Origin: Deltaproteobacteria bacterium
GTDB lineage: Bacteria > Desulfobacterota > Desulfomonilia > UBA1062
Length of the DNA stretch: 64,000 bases
Assembly (NCBI GenBank): GCA_029552245.1
Contig: JAKPDW010000025.1
Coordinates: forward strand, 176,104-240,103
Direction of reading: 5' to 3'
The notes beneath the pieces were generated by a model. The model was not told the DNA's origin and ran no database searches. It worked only from the letters and a program-made list of their open reading frames with translations. Positions 42,601 through 51,279 of the stretch are shown piece after piece. Every line of letters starts with the position of its first letter. Position 1 is the stretch's first letter. Both the position numbers and the translations under genes were made by a program.

Positions 42601-45243
42601 TCAAGGGGCTGGTTGTTCGGGCAGGCCCCATTGTTCCAGGAGCCTGCGGGCGAGCTTCATGGCGTCCTTGAAGTCCTTGACCTCCCCGTCCAGGCCCTTG
42701 TCCCTGATGATGGACAGCGCCTCGCCCAGGGGCTTCCCCCTGGTGAAGCCGAACGCGATGAGATCCTTGCCCGTGACCGGCGGCTTGTAGAACCTCAAGG
42801 TCGTGATGTACGTCGAGACCGCCTCCTTGATCTTCGGGCTCTTCGCCTTCGACATGGCGAAGAGTGCCTCCTCGACGGATGCCTTCCTGAGCGCCCTCGC
42901 GACGTTCGAAGGCCTCTTCTCGCCGTCGGTGGCCAGGTCCCTGAGCACGGCGTTGACCCTCGATCGCGAGGACAGGATCGTGCGGATGTTTTCCGGCGTG
43001 AGCCCCAGCCGCTGGCAGATCTCGACGATCTTTTTCGGTTTCATGGTGTCAACCAGGCCGAGGAGGTAGATGAACCACGGCCTGTAGGGTTCGTGCGTAT
43101 AGAGGAGCTCGAACCAGGAGATGGTCTGTTTCACGGAGAGCATGATCTCCCTCACCTCGGGGGTGAACGTGAGGTCCGGGTGCACCGCCTCCAGGACGTC
43201 GAGTTCCTTGAGCCTCTCGAGGCAGGCAACGGGATCTTCTTCCGAGAGGATCTGTCGGATCTCGTGGGAGATGCGCCTCCCCGGGATGCTGCTCAAGAGC
43301 CCCGAGCGCACCGCGGCGTGAACGAGCGCGAGGGTCTGCTTGCCGAGCGTGAACCCGTAGCGCTTCTCGAACCTCACCGCCCGCAGGATGCGCGAGGGGT
43401 CCTCAACGAAGCTCAAGGCGTGGAGGACCCTGATGCGCCTGTCCTTTATGTCCCGCTGGGCCCCGAAGAAGTCGATGAGCTCGCCGAAACGCTGGGGGAC
43501 GAGCGCCACCGCCATGGTGTTGATGGTGAAGTCCCTCCTGTACAGGTCGAGCTTGAGCGTGGCCTGCTCCACCACCGGGTACCCACCCGGGTGCTTGTAA
43601 TACTCGGTCCTGGCCGTGGCCACGTCGATGTGCCTCCCGTCGGGCAGGGTGATGACCGCGGTCTTGTACTTCTCGTGGACGGCGCACCTGATGCCGACCT
43701 TGGACGAGAAGGCCCTCGCGAAGGCGATGCCGTCGCCCTCCACCACGAGGTCGATGTCGAGGTTGTCGATGCGCATGACCATGTCGCGGACGATCCCGCC
43801 CACGAGATAGACGTTGAACCCCATCGAGGACGCCTGGATCCCGGCGTCGCGCAGCATCTCCACGATCTCCCTGGGCAGGCGTTCCGCCATGAGCGACGCC
43901 ACGTTCTTTCTCTGGGAGGCCTTGAGGTCGATACCCTCGGTCTTGGCCATCTTCTCGTGCATCACTCGCATGAGGTCGGTCCTCGTGATGACGCCTATCG
44001 CCTTCTTGTTCTCGATCACGGGCAGGAGCCGCTGGTTGCCGTCGATGATGAGGGTCCGGATCTCCCCCACCGGCGCCTCAGGGCCCACCGACTGGATGTC
44101 GCGGATCATGTAGTCCTTGACCGGAGCCCCTCCCAGGCCGTGGCCCTGTGCCCTCGTGACCACCTGGCGTGTCACCAGGCCCACGGCCTTGTGATCCCTC
44201 GACTGGACGACCGCCGCGTTTATGTTGTACCGGTTCAGGGTCTGGGCCGCCTCGTCAATGGTGGCGTTCATCTTGAGGGATATGACCGGGAAGGTCATGA
44301 TGTCCCGCGCCGTGATCCGCGGCCTCGTCTCCTTCTTGATGATGGTCACCAACGTGCCGGCCACGCTCTGGAGGGATCGGCCGCTGATGGAGGCCGCGGC
44401 CGCTGTCGGGTGCCCGCCGCCGCCGAACCGGGCCGCTATCTCCGCGGCGTTGATCTGGGGCACGGTGCTCCTCGCCACCAGGTAGATCCGCTCGCCCATG
44501 AGCCCGGCGGCGAACACCGCATCGACCTGGAACATGCCCCTGAGCTTGTGGACGAGCATGGCGAAGTCCTCGATGTAGCCCGTGGACTCGGACGTCGTCA
44601 CGAGCACGTCCATGCCCCCCACGTGGTGAATGGCCGCGTTCTTGATGAGCTGGTCGAGCACGTCCACCTGGTCCGGGCTGAGGTCGCGCGCGAGGCTCCT
44701 CGACACGTGGGTGAGGTCCGCCCCCCACTGGAGGAGTTGCGCGAGCGCCATGCAGTCCTCGGGCCTGGTGGACGGGAACAGGAGCGAACCCGTGTCCTCG
44801 AAGATCCCCATGGCGAGGATCGTCGCCACCTCGCTTGGGGGTACGAGGCCGCGGCCCTTCAGTTCCTCGACCATGAGGGTGCTGTTGGAGCCGTACTCCC
44901 TGACGTGGCTGTCTTTGGTCACGATGTCGTCGTTCGAGGGTGGGTGGTGATCGTAGGTGATCACCTCCACGTGCGGTCTCCCCACTATCCTCGCGAAGTC
45001 CCCGATGCGCGAGAGCTGCCTGGTGTCGACGATGACGAGGCGTCTCACGCTCTCGAGATCGATGGACTTGAGCTTCGCGATCGCGCCCGAAAGGCCGGGA
45101 TCCAGCTGGGAGACGAACTCCCTCAGGTTCTTCTCCTGGGCCCCGGGGAACACGAGCAGCGCCTCCGGGAAGAGGATGCGGGCCGCGAGCATGGACGCGA
45201 AGGCGTCGAAGTCCGCCTGGATGTGTGAGGTGATGACCTCCAT
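42601..45243 (-). CDS. DHH/CBS/poly(A) polymerase-type tRNA nucleotidyltransferase fusion
   Basis: An 880-residue protein. The N-terminal DHH/DHHA1 phosphoesterase part (1-310) has ITSHIQADFDAFASMLAA, YDHHPPSNDD and RFGGGGHPTAAAAS. Two CBS domains (about 315-435) follow: ARDIMTFPVISLKMNATIDEA and VKDYMIRDIQSVGPEAPVGE. A class II nucleotidyltransferase (about 460-880) ends it, with VYLVGGIVRDMVMRIDNLDIDLVVEGDG and RRDFTINTMAV, then EDPSRILRAVRF. Proteins of this architecture occur in deltaproteobacteria and cyanobacteria and include A-adding enzymes that complete the tRNA CCA end. Whether this one adds A, CC or CCA cannot be read here. It follows xerD by 3 nt. Confidence 0.9.
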   Translation of the reverse strand: MEVITSHIQADFDAFASMLAARILFPEALLVFPGAQEKNLREFVSQLDPGLSGAIAKLKSIDLESVRRLVIVDTRQLSRIGDFARIVGRPHVEVITYDHHPPSNDDIVTKDSHVREYGSNSTLMVEELKGRGLVPPSEVATILAMGIFEDTGSLLFPSTRPEDCMALAQLLQWGADLTHVSRSLARDLSPDQVDVLDQLIKNAAIHHVGGMDVLVTTSESTGYIEDFAMLVHKLRGMFQVDAVFAAGLMGERIYLVARSTVPQINAAEIAARFGGGGHPTAAAASISGRSLQSVAGTLVTIIKKETRPRITARDIMTFPVISLKMNATIDEAAQTLNRYNINAAVVQSRDHKAVGLVTRQVVTRAQGHGLGGAPVKDYMIRDIQSVGPEAPVGEIRTLIIDGNQRLLPVIENKKAIGVITRTDLMRVMHEKMAKTEGIDLKASQRKNVASLMAERLPREIVEMLRDAGIQASSMGFNVYLVGGIVRDMVMRIDNLDIDLVVEGDGIAFARAFSSKVGIRCAVHEKYKTAVITLPDGRHIDVATARTEYYKHPGGYPVVEQATLKLDLYRRDFTINTMAVALVPQRFGELIDFFGAQRDIKDRRIRVLHALSFVEDPSRILRAVRFEKRYGFTLGKQTLALVHAAVRSGLLSSIPGRRISHEIRQILSEEDPVACLERLKELDVLEAVHPDLTFTPEVREIMLSVKQTISWFELLYTHEPYRPWFIYLLGLVDTMKPKKIVEICQRLGLTPENIRTILSSRSRVNAVLRDLATDGEKRPSNVARALRKASVEEALFAMSKAKSPKIKEAVSTYITTLRFYKPPVTGKDLIAFGFTRGKPLGEALSIIRDKGLDGEVKDFKDAMKLARRLLEQWGLPEQPAP

Positions 45244-45246
45244 GTC

Positions 45247-46131
45247 CTATCCCCTCGGGTGGTACCTCCGGTGGATCTCCTTGAGCCTCGGGCTCGTCAC
45301 GTGCGTGTAGACCTGGGTGGTGGAGATGTCCGCGTGCCCGAGCATCTCCTGGACCGACCTGAGGTCCGCTCCACCCACGAGCAGGTGCGTGGCGAACGAG
45401 TGCCTGAGCGTGTGCGGGGATATCCGTTTCGCGATGCCTGCATGCCTGGCGTGGCGCTTGATCGCGTGCCACACGTTCTGCCTGGTCATGGCCTTCCCCA
45501 GGCGCGAGCAGAACAGGACGTCCGTCGACTTCTTCACGAGCCGGGGCCTCGCTTCGCCGACGTACCGGGCGAGCCAGCGCCTCGCGCTCTCGCCGAGGGG
45601 AACGATCCGCTCCTTGTCGCCCTTGCCCCTCGAGAGGACATACCCCACGGCGAGGTCGACATCGTGGAGCCTGAGTCCCACCAGCTCGCTCACCCTGAGG
45701 CCCGTGGCATAGAGGACCTCCAGCATGGCCCGGTCCCTCACGCCCTGGGGGGTGGAACAGTCGGGGCTCTCCACGAGCCGCTCCACCTCCTCCCTTGAGA
45801 GCACCTCGGGCAGGGTGCGCACCCTCTTCGGCGAGGCCACGTCCTTGGTCGGGTCGCGCTCGGCCGCATCCTCCTCCAGGAGGAAGCGGTAGAAGTGCCT
45901 GATCGCGCTCAGTTTCCTGGTCACGCTCGTTGCCTTCAACCCGGAGGCCCTCAGGTGCACGGCGTAATCCTCCAGGGTCCAGGCCTCGGCATCGGCGGCG
46001 GCGATGCCCCTGGATTCGAGAAAAGAGAGGTAGTCGGCCACGTCTAAGGCATAGGCCCTCAGGGTGTTCTCAGGGGAAGACCGCTCAGCCACGAGGTACT
46101 CCAGGAAGGAGTCGACGAGCGAGCGGTTCAT
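45247..46131 (-). CDS. xerD: Tyrosine recombinase XerD
   Basis: A 294-residue tyrosine recombinase. The N-terminal SAM-like domain (FLEYLVAERSSPENTLRAYALDVADYLSFL) is followed by the catalytic domain with the Arg in ATGLRVSELVGL, the Lys in SRGKGDKERIVPLG, HTLRHSFATHLL (His-x2-Arg), and HADISTTQVYTHV (His and nucleophile Tyr). It resolves chromosome dimers at dif with XerC and FtsK. Its ATG overlaps the stop of the SPOR gene by 4 nt. The chromosomal context, not a mobile element, supports XerD rather than a phage integrase. Confidence 0.92.
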   Translation of the reverse strand: MNRSLVDSFLEYLVAERSSPENTLRAYALDVADYLSFLESRGIAAADAEAWTLEDYAVHLRASGLKATSVTRKLSAIRHFYRFLLEEDAAERDPTKDVASPKRVRTLPEVLSREEVERLVESPDCSTPQGVRDRAMLEVLYATGLRVSELVGLRLHDVDLAVGYVLSRGKGDKERIVPLGESARRWLARYVGEARPRLVKKSTDVLFCSRLGKAMTRQNVWHAIKRHARHAGIAKRISPHTLRHSFATHLLVGGADLRSVQEMLGHADISTTQVYTHVTSPRLKEIHRRYHPRG

Positions 46132-46868
46132 CTCTTGGCTGTCTTTGCCCGTATGCCCAGCGCGGCGAGGTCTGCGAGCGCCGGCTCCGCGCTCTTCCTG
46201 TCGTGGTACGCGCCCGACAGGAGCCTGTAGGCGGCTTCCGACTCCTTGACCACGTAGGTGGACACCCCTTTCCTGATAAGCCTCGAGGCCTCTGCCGAGG
46301 CGGCGTCTTTGCTCGGAAAGACGCCTATCTCTATGGCGTACGGCACGGGGGAACCGATGAACGGGTCGTTGCGCAGGACGCCCTTGGTCTTGAGCTCGGC
46401 CATTGTTTGGCCGGCCTGCTGGTCGTTCTCGAAGACGCCGTAGTCGACCCGGTACCAGAGCCCGGTCGGCCCCAGGTCGATCTTGGTCACGAACACCCCC
46501 TCGAGCTCGCCCGAGAGCCTCTGCATGTGGTTGAGCGCGTCCTTCTTCGACTGCCAGGACGAGATGTGTATCGTGTACGGGTAGAAGGCCGTCTTCTCGT
46601 AGGTGATGGCCGGCTTCTTCGCGGGTGTCGGCAGGGGTTCCGGGGCCGTCGCGGTGGAGGCGGGCTTGGCTTCCTGGGGGGCCTGCTTCGCACCCGGCTG
46701 TGCCGGTGGAGCCTCCTGCGCCTGGGGCTTTGACGTGGGAGGCGCCTGGGAAGAGTCTGGCTGCGCGATGGTCTTTTCCACCACGTTGCTCAGGCCGTAG
46801 CCTGCCCACGCGGCTGGACAGACCGCGCACAGGACGAACACCGCCGCCGTTAGGATGAAACCCCTCAC
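46128..46868 (-). CDS. Periplasmic SPOR-domain protein
   Basis: A 246-residue protein with an N-terminal signal peptide (RGFILTAAVFVLCAVCPAAWA). A Pro/Ala/Gln-rich linker (about 35-85) is followed by two SPOR-like repeats, YPYTIHISSWQSKKDALNHMQRL and YAIEIGVFPSKDAASAEASRLI. SPOR domains bind peptidoglycan stripped of stem peptides at division sites. Its GTG start at 46868 overlaps the stop of the amidase gene by 4 nt. The amidase generates exactly that kind of denuded glycan, so a cell-division partnership is a reasonable inference. It contains few polar N-terminal anchors and may be secreted rather than membrane-bound. Confidence 0.85.
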   Translation of the reverse strand: MRGFILTAAVFVLCAVCPAAWAGYGLSNVVEKTIAQPDSSQAPPTSKPQAQEAPPAQPGAKQAPQEAKPASTATAPEPLPTPAKKPAITYEKTAFYPYTIHISSWQSKKDALNHMQRLSGELEGVFVTKIDLGPTGLWYRVDYGVFENDQQAGQTMAELKTKGVLRNDPFIGSPVPYAIEIGVFPSKDAASAEASRLIRKGVSTYVVKESEAAYRLLSGAYHDRKSAEPALADLAALGIRAKTAKR

Positions 46869-48631
46869 TTGGCGCTCCTCAAGTAGGCGTACGTGGTGTT
46901 CATTATATACTTGTTGATACCCTTGGCAATACCGTCGACGAGGGCGTTCTGGTGCGCTTCGTTCTGGAGGAGGTCCGCTTCGGTGCAGTTGGTGAGGAAG
47001 CCGAGCTCGCAGAGTATGGAGGGCATCTGGGCGCCCAGGAGGACATAGAACGGTGCCTGCTTGACCCCTAGGTCCTTGCCCTGGTAGCCATCGTTGATGA
47101 GCGACGACATGATGCATTTCTGGACCGAGGTGGCGAACCTCGACGACTCGTTGATCTTGGAGTTGAGCATCAGGTCGTTGATGATGAGCTGGAGGTCGCT
47201 GATGGATTTGCTCGTGGTGGCGTTCTCGCGGGCCGCCACCTCTATGGCCGAGGCGTCCGTGGTGAGGTTGAGGAAGTAGGTCTCGATACCCTGGAGCGAG
47301 GTGTTGTTGTGGGCGTTGATGTGGATGGAGACGAACAGGTCGGCCCGCTTCTTGTTGGCGAACGCGGTGCGCTCCTCGAGGGGGATGAACACGTCCGTCT
47401 CCCTCGTCAGGAACACCTCGAACCCCTCGTGCCTGAGCCTCCTGGCGAGGGCCTTGCCGATGGCGAGGGTGAGGTCCTTCTCCTTGACACCCCCCGGGCC
47501 GATTGCCCCCGGGTCCTTCCCGCCGTGGCCCGGGTCAACCACGATGCGGGAGACCTTCAGCGAGAGCTGTGCGGCTATGGACGGGACGTCGTCGGACATC
47601 TGCGATTGAGACCACTTGGGCACCTTCTTGAACCCGTTCTTCGCCTCGGGCCTCTGGACGCCGCCGGTGCTCATGCCCAGAGGCTCGGCGGGCGTCTTCT
47701 GCCGTGAATCTCCGGCCGCGACAGACATGGGCGCCCCCTTCTTCACGATGTCCACCACCATCCTCGATGGATCGGAAAGGGGGAAAGCCCGATAGGTGAC
47801 CTTCCTGGCGAGGTCGAGCACGATCCTCACCTTGTCGGCGGAGAACTGCGAGGCCCTGATGTTCTTGAGGATCCCGTCGTCAACGCGGGTCAGAGCCGGG
47901 ATGGAGGGTGAGATCCTCGCGTTGTCGAGCTCGAGGATCACCCGCTCCGGCCTGTTCGCAGAGGCGTCGGCAGGCAGGGTGAAGGTCTTGAAGGTGACGT
48001 TGTCGTCGAGCTCGACGACAACGCGGGTGTAGTCCCTGTCGGACCACTGGTTGAGCGACCTCACCTTGCCGGGCCCGCCCAAGCTCGGTGCCGTGACCGT
48101 TCTCTTCTCGACGTTGAGCGCGTTCATCTGCTCGCGGGCGAGCTGCACCATGTCGCCCTCGGGGTAATCACGGATGACCCTCTGGTAGAGGGACGACGCC
48201 TTCACGGGGGATCCGAGCGACAGGTGGTGGATGCGTGCGGCGCTGTAGACGGCGTCGTCGGCGAGCTGGTTCTTCGGGTACTTCTCGGCCAGCGCCAGGT
48301 ACGTGTCCGCAGCCTTTTCGAGGTCGTCGGGCCTCGAGGAGAACCGGTGAAGGTCCTCGTAGAGCTTGCCGGTCTTGAAGAGCGCCTTCGCGGCATACCC
48401 GGAGTCGGGGTGGCGCTTGGCCACGTTCTGGAACTTGTGGATCACCGCCATCCAGCTCACGCGGTCCTTCCGCTTCGAAGCGTCGCGGTACAACTCGACC
48501 GCGGCCGAGTTGGCGCTCTGGTAGGCCTCGGCGGCGCTCGTGGAGGCGAAGGCCTGAGGCGGCAACCCAACCAGGACGATGAGAAGGAGTACCTCCAGGC
48601 AGCAGAGCAACCTTCGTGCGGTGTAATCCAT
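46865..48631 (-). CDS. N-acetylmuramoyl-L-alanine amidase with TPR and AMIN domains
   Basis: A roughly 588-residue periplasmic amidase. A signal peptide (1-30) is followed by a TPR-like region (35-165: HPDSGYAAKALFKTGKLYEDL, YPKNQLADDAVYSAARIHHL). An AMIN domain (about 190-300: YTRVVVELDDNVTFKTF, RVILELDNARISPSI) and the Amidase_3 catalytic domain (about 360-580) complete it. Zinc ligands appear as VDPGHGGKDPGAIG (His), a Glu in VKEKDLTLAIGKALA and SIHINAH (His); the catalytic Glu is in PSILCELGFLTN. It cuts the glycan-peptide amide during daughter-cell separation. The ATG at 48631 has GGGAG upstream; an ATG at 48655 is also possible. Confidence 0.9.
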   Translation of the reverse strand: MDYTARRLLCCLEVLLLIVLVGLPPQAFASTSAAEAYQSANSAAVELYRDASKRKDRVSWMAVIHKFQNVAKRHPDSGYAAKALFKTGKLYEDLHRFSSRPDDLEKAADTYLALAEKYPKNQLADDAVYSAARIHHLSLGSPVKASSLYQRVIRDYPEGDMVQLAREQMNALNVEKRTVTAPSLGGPGKVRSLNQWSDRDYTRVVVELDDNVTFKTFTLPADASANRPERVILELDNARISPSIPALTRVDDGILKNIRASQFSADKVRIVLDLARKVTYRAFPLSDPSRMVVDIVKKGAPMSVAAGDSRQKTPAEPLGMSTGGVQRPEAKNGFKKVPKWSQSQMSDDVPSIAAQLSLKVSRIVVDPGHGGKDPGAIGPGGVKEKDLTLAIGKALARRLRHEGFEVFLTRETDVFIPLEERTAFANKKRADLFVSIHINAHNNTSLQGIETYFLNLTTDASAIEVAARENATTSKSISDLQLIINDLMLNSKINESSRFATSVQKCIMSSLINDGYQGKDLGVKQAPFYVLLGAQMPSILCELGFLTNCTEADLLQNEAHQNALVDGIAKGINKYIMNTTYAYLRSAK

Positions 48632-48684
48632 TACGCTCCCGAACGTGTCATCCATTACTCGTTTCCTGTGCCGGCTTGGGCACC

Positions 48685-49482
48685 CTACCTGTCATGTATC
48701 GGTTCTCGAGGCCCCTCGACTTTACAGCCCTGTCCCTTGGTGAGGGAATGGACCAGGAAAAGTCCTCTCAAGATGAGGTGTTCGTCGAAAATGAAGGATG
48801 ACGGCACTTTTTTCTTTACAAATACCGACAATCCACCGGTAACCACCACATGCGGGATTTTACCGGTCTCTTCCCCCATCAAGAACGCCGTTTTCACGAT
48901 CATGGCGGCGTGCGCGGTGACGACGCCCGCCTTGAGGCATCCCGCCGTGTCCCTCCCTATCAGGGGGGGGTCGTCGAACTCCTCGATGCGCGGCAGCCCC
49001 GGCGCCTCGGCGAGCAGCCCCCTGTATGCGCTCATCATGCCGGGGGCGATCACGCCGCCCATGAACACGCCCTGTTCGCTCACGTAGTCAATGGTGGTGG
49101 CCGTGCCCATGTCCACCACCACGAGGGGAGCCCCCTTGCCTCCGTGCAGGTGGAACGCGGCCGAGGCCGCCACGAGGCGGTCGGGCCCGAGGGTCTGCAC
49201 GCTCGCGTATGCATTCTCGATCCCCATGCGGGTGTGAACGTCCACCACGAGCGGGTCTGCGCCCGTCGCCCCCAGGTCTGCGCGGACGATCTCGAGGGCC
49301 TCGGCCCGTACGCCCACCACCACCGCGTCCTTGGCCGCCTCGCGTGGGATCCCCTCGGTCAGTCCCAGGAAAGATCCCTTGGCTATGCACTCCCTGGTGG
49401 ATACCCTGACGGTCCCCCTGAGGAAGCCGTCCTCGAAGATGCCTGCCGTGATAGCCGTGTTCCCCACGTCGATGGCGAGCAT
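48685..49482 (-). CDS. coaX: Type III pantothenate kinase
   Basis: A 265-residue ASKHA-fold kinase that phosphorylates pantothenate, the first step to coenzyme A. Visible motifs are MLAIDVGNTAITAGIF (phosphate 1), GPDRLVAASAAFHL, LVVVDMGTATTIDYV (phosphate 2 region), GGVIAPGMMSAYRGL and VVVTGGLS near the C-terminus. Length matches the family. It lies between the amidase gene and a cyclase-family hydrolase on the same strand with short gaps. Confidence 0.92.
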   Translation of the reverse strand: MLAIDVGNTAITAGIFEDGFLRGTVRVSTRECIAKGSFLGLTEGIPREAAKDAVVVGVRAEALEIVRADLGATGADPLVVDVHTRMGIENAYASVQTLGPDRLVAASAAFHLHGGKGAPLVVVDMGTATTIDYVSEQGVFMGGVIAPGMMSAYRGLLAEAPGLPRIEEFDDPPLIGRDTAGCLKAGVVTAHAAMIVKTAFLMGEETGKIPHVVVTGGLSVFVKKKVPSSFIFDEHLILRGLFLVHSLTKGQGCKVEGPREPIHDR

Positions 49483-49553
49483 GGCTTGTGTGTAGACCTA
49501 AACGAGGGGCATATCAAGTGCTTTCGAGGGCCTCCCGGACGCCTGGTCTCGGC

Positions 49554-50339
49554 CTATCGGCCCTGGGTGTGTATCTCCGCCACCGCACGTATCCAGCCCG
49601 CGCTCGCACCCTTGATCTTGACGGGGAAGCAGTAGAACGTGAACCCCGTGGACGGCAGCAGGTGAAGGTTCGTGAGCTTCTCGATCTGGAAGTAGCCCCG
49701 TTCTCTGCCGGCGAAGTGTCCTTCCCAGATGACCGAGGGATCACGGCTTCGCGAGAACTCCTCGGCCTGGAATGCGAGCGGGCGGTCCCAGCTCCAGGCG
49801 TCCGTGCCGACCACGTGCACCCCCTTCTCCACGAGCCACAGGGTCGCCTCCCTGCCGAACCCGCACCCCTTGACGAGGTATTCCGGAGTGCCCCAGAAGG
49901 GTGCGGCGCCGGACTGGGCGAGGAAGATATCCCCCTCGGCGAGGGTGTGCCCGATCGCATCCAGCCTGCGCCGGATGTCGTCAGGTGTCACGTTGTAGCC
50001 GTCGGGCAGGTCGGAGAAGTCGAGTTTCACCCCCTCGCCGACGGCCCACTCGAGGGGGAACTCGTCTATGGTGAGGGCGGGCCTGCCGTTGTCCTGCGTG
50101 GGGTGGTAGTGCCAGGGCGCATCCATGTGCGTGCCCGCATGCGTGGAGAGCTCGAGGATCTCGAGAGCCCACCCGAGCCCGCCCGGGAGGTCGTCCTTCG
50201 TGACGCCCGGGAAGAACAGCTGCATGGTCTCGGCCCCCAGTGCGTGGTCGAGGTAGGTGATCTTCGGGATCATCATGGGCGGATCGCTGGGCAGCCCGGA
50301 CTCTATGGCGATCGACAGGTCGATGAAGGTGCGCTTCAC
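49554..50339 (-). CDS. Cyclase/kynurenine formamidase-family metal hydrolase
   Basis: A 261-residue protein of the cyclase family (Pfam Cyclase), whose members include kynurenine formamidase and isatin hydrolase. The metal-binding signature HAGTHMDAPWHYHP is intact. It begins with TFIDLSIAIESGLPSDPPMMIPKITYLDHA and ends with TNLHLLPSTGFTFYCFPVKIKGASAGWIRAVA, which resembles the PARAVA ending of the family. GTG at 50339 follows GGGGAGGAAG and gives a normal length; longer in-frame sequence upstream is not conserved-looking. No tryptophan catabolism genes are nearby, so the substrate is unknown. Confidence 0.85.
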   Translation of the reverse strand: MKRTFIDLSIAIESGLPSDPPMMIPKITYLDHALGAETMQLFFPGVTKDDLPGGLGWALEILELSTHAGTHMDAPWHYHPTQDNGRPALTIDEFPLEWAVGEGVKLDFSDLPDGYNVTPDDIRRRLDAIGHTLAEGDIFLAQSGAAPFWGTPEYLVKGCGFGREATLWLVEKGVHVVGTDAWSWDRPLAFQAEEFSRSRDPSVIWEGHFAGRERGYFQIEKLTNLHLLPSTGFTFYCFPVKIKGASAGWIRAVAEIHTQGR

Positions 50340-50960
50340 GGCTTCCTCCCCCCGGGTCGTGCGCGTCGGCATCCCGCCGCCTGCCGAAGAAGGCCGGTCC
50401 ACGTGGGCAGGCGGCGGTGTCTCATCGTGCATATGATTCTCATGGCCCCGGCCGAGTGTCAAGATCCTCGCAGAGAGTGGATGTGCGGGTGCGGGTGCAG
50501 GTGAGCGTCCGCCCGGTGCTCCTCGCGGAGCGCCGAGGCCGCGGCCGTCTCGGGACCTGCATGGGGGTGCGGCAGGATGCGCCGTCTCGAACGCACGGAA
50601 GCACTCGCGGTCGTGAACCTTGAGGGTGCCGCACCGAAGGCCGTCTTCCTCGGTGGTTGTTCGCAAGCCCAAGGGTCCACGATGTCCCACGAACCAGATG
50701 GGGCGACACCCCTGTTCCCGTCGGCGACCTTCCCCGATGGAGGTTCATGGAGGTCGTCCTGGTGGATCTCTGCTCGATGCGTGATCTGGCTGAGGGGCGC
50801 CTCCCGTTGCCCGAACGCAGGTCGAAAGAAGAGATCGGGGCGGCGGGTCTTTGCCGGGGAGTCCGAGGCCCTGGGGACGATCACCTGCTTGTCGTCGTTG
50901 GGGGCACGGGATTGCTGCCTGCTTGACACACCCTCGGCCTTTACGGTTTACTTGCTGACC
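50340..50960. other. Gene-free stretch upstream of ybaB where dnaX would be expected
   Basis: About 620 nt between the divergently placed cyclase-family gene and ybaB. It contains open frames on both strands but no recognisable protein motif, and dnaX, which usually precedes ybaB-recR, is absent. I looked for SRP RNA, RNase P RNA, tmRNA and a cobalamin riboswitch here and found none. Confidence 0.45.
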
Positions 50961-51278
50961 ATGGAGTACGATCTGAAGGATCTCTTCAGGCAGGCTGCCC
51001 GCATCCAGGAAAAGATCAAGGAGATCCAGGAGCAGCTCTCGCGCAGGACGGTCACCGTCGACACGGGGGGCGGCATGGTCACCGTGACCGTCAACGGCAG
51101 GCAGGAGGTCGTTTCCATCAAGCTGGACCCTCAATGCGTCGACCCGAGGGACATCCCCATGCTCGAGGATCTCATCCTGACCGCGGTGAACCTGGGGATG
51201 AAGAGGTCCCGCGAGCTCGCCGCGGAGGAGATGAAACACCTCACGGGCCCATACCCTCTGCCCTTCACCGTGACGTGA
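50961..51278 (+). CDS. ybaB: YbaB/EbfC-family nucleoid-associated protein
   Basis: A 105-residue DNA-binding protein. The N-terminal coiled helix DLKDLFRQAARIQEKIKEIQEQLSRRTV leads into the strand region VTVDTGGGMVTVTVNGRQEVVSIKLDPQ, which contains the family's conserved VxVxxNGxxxVxxIxID pattern, and then a C-terminal helix with AVNLGMKRSRELAAEEM. The ATG at 50961 is chosen because it places the start where family members begin; the frame is open further upstream. The ribosome-binding site is weak. It is followed 1 nt later by recR, the standard ybaB-recR pairing. Confidence 0.9.
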   Translation: MEYDLKDLFRQAARIQEKIKEIQEQLSRRTVTVDTGGGMVTVTVNGRQEVVSIKLDPQCVDPRDIPMLEDLILTAVNLGMKRSRELAAEEMKHLTGPYPLPFTVT

Positions 51279-51279
51279 C

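Noticed and set aside
42505..45228. A 907-residue open frame on the plus strand opposite the nucleotidyltransferase fusion
   Set aside because: It is the antisense shadow of a clearly recognised gene; its composition is Arg/Asp/His/Pro-rich with no domain motifs, as expected from GC-rich codons read backwards.
50459..50929. A 156-residue minus-strand frame in the gap before ybaB
   Set aside because: No ribosome-binding site, signal or known motif. The sequence is open on both strands, so coding cannot be supported.
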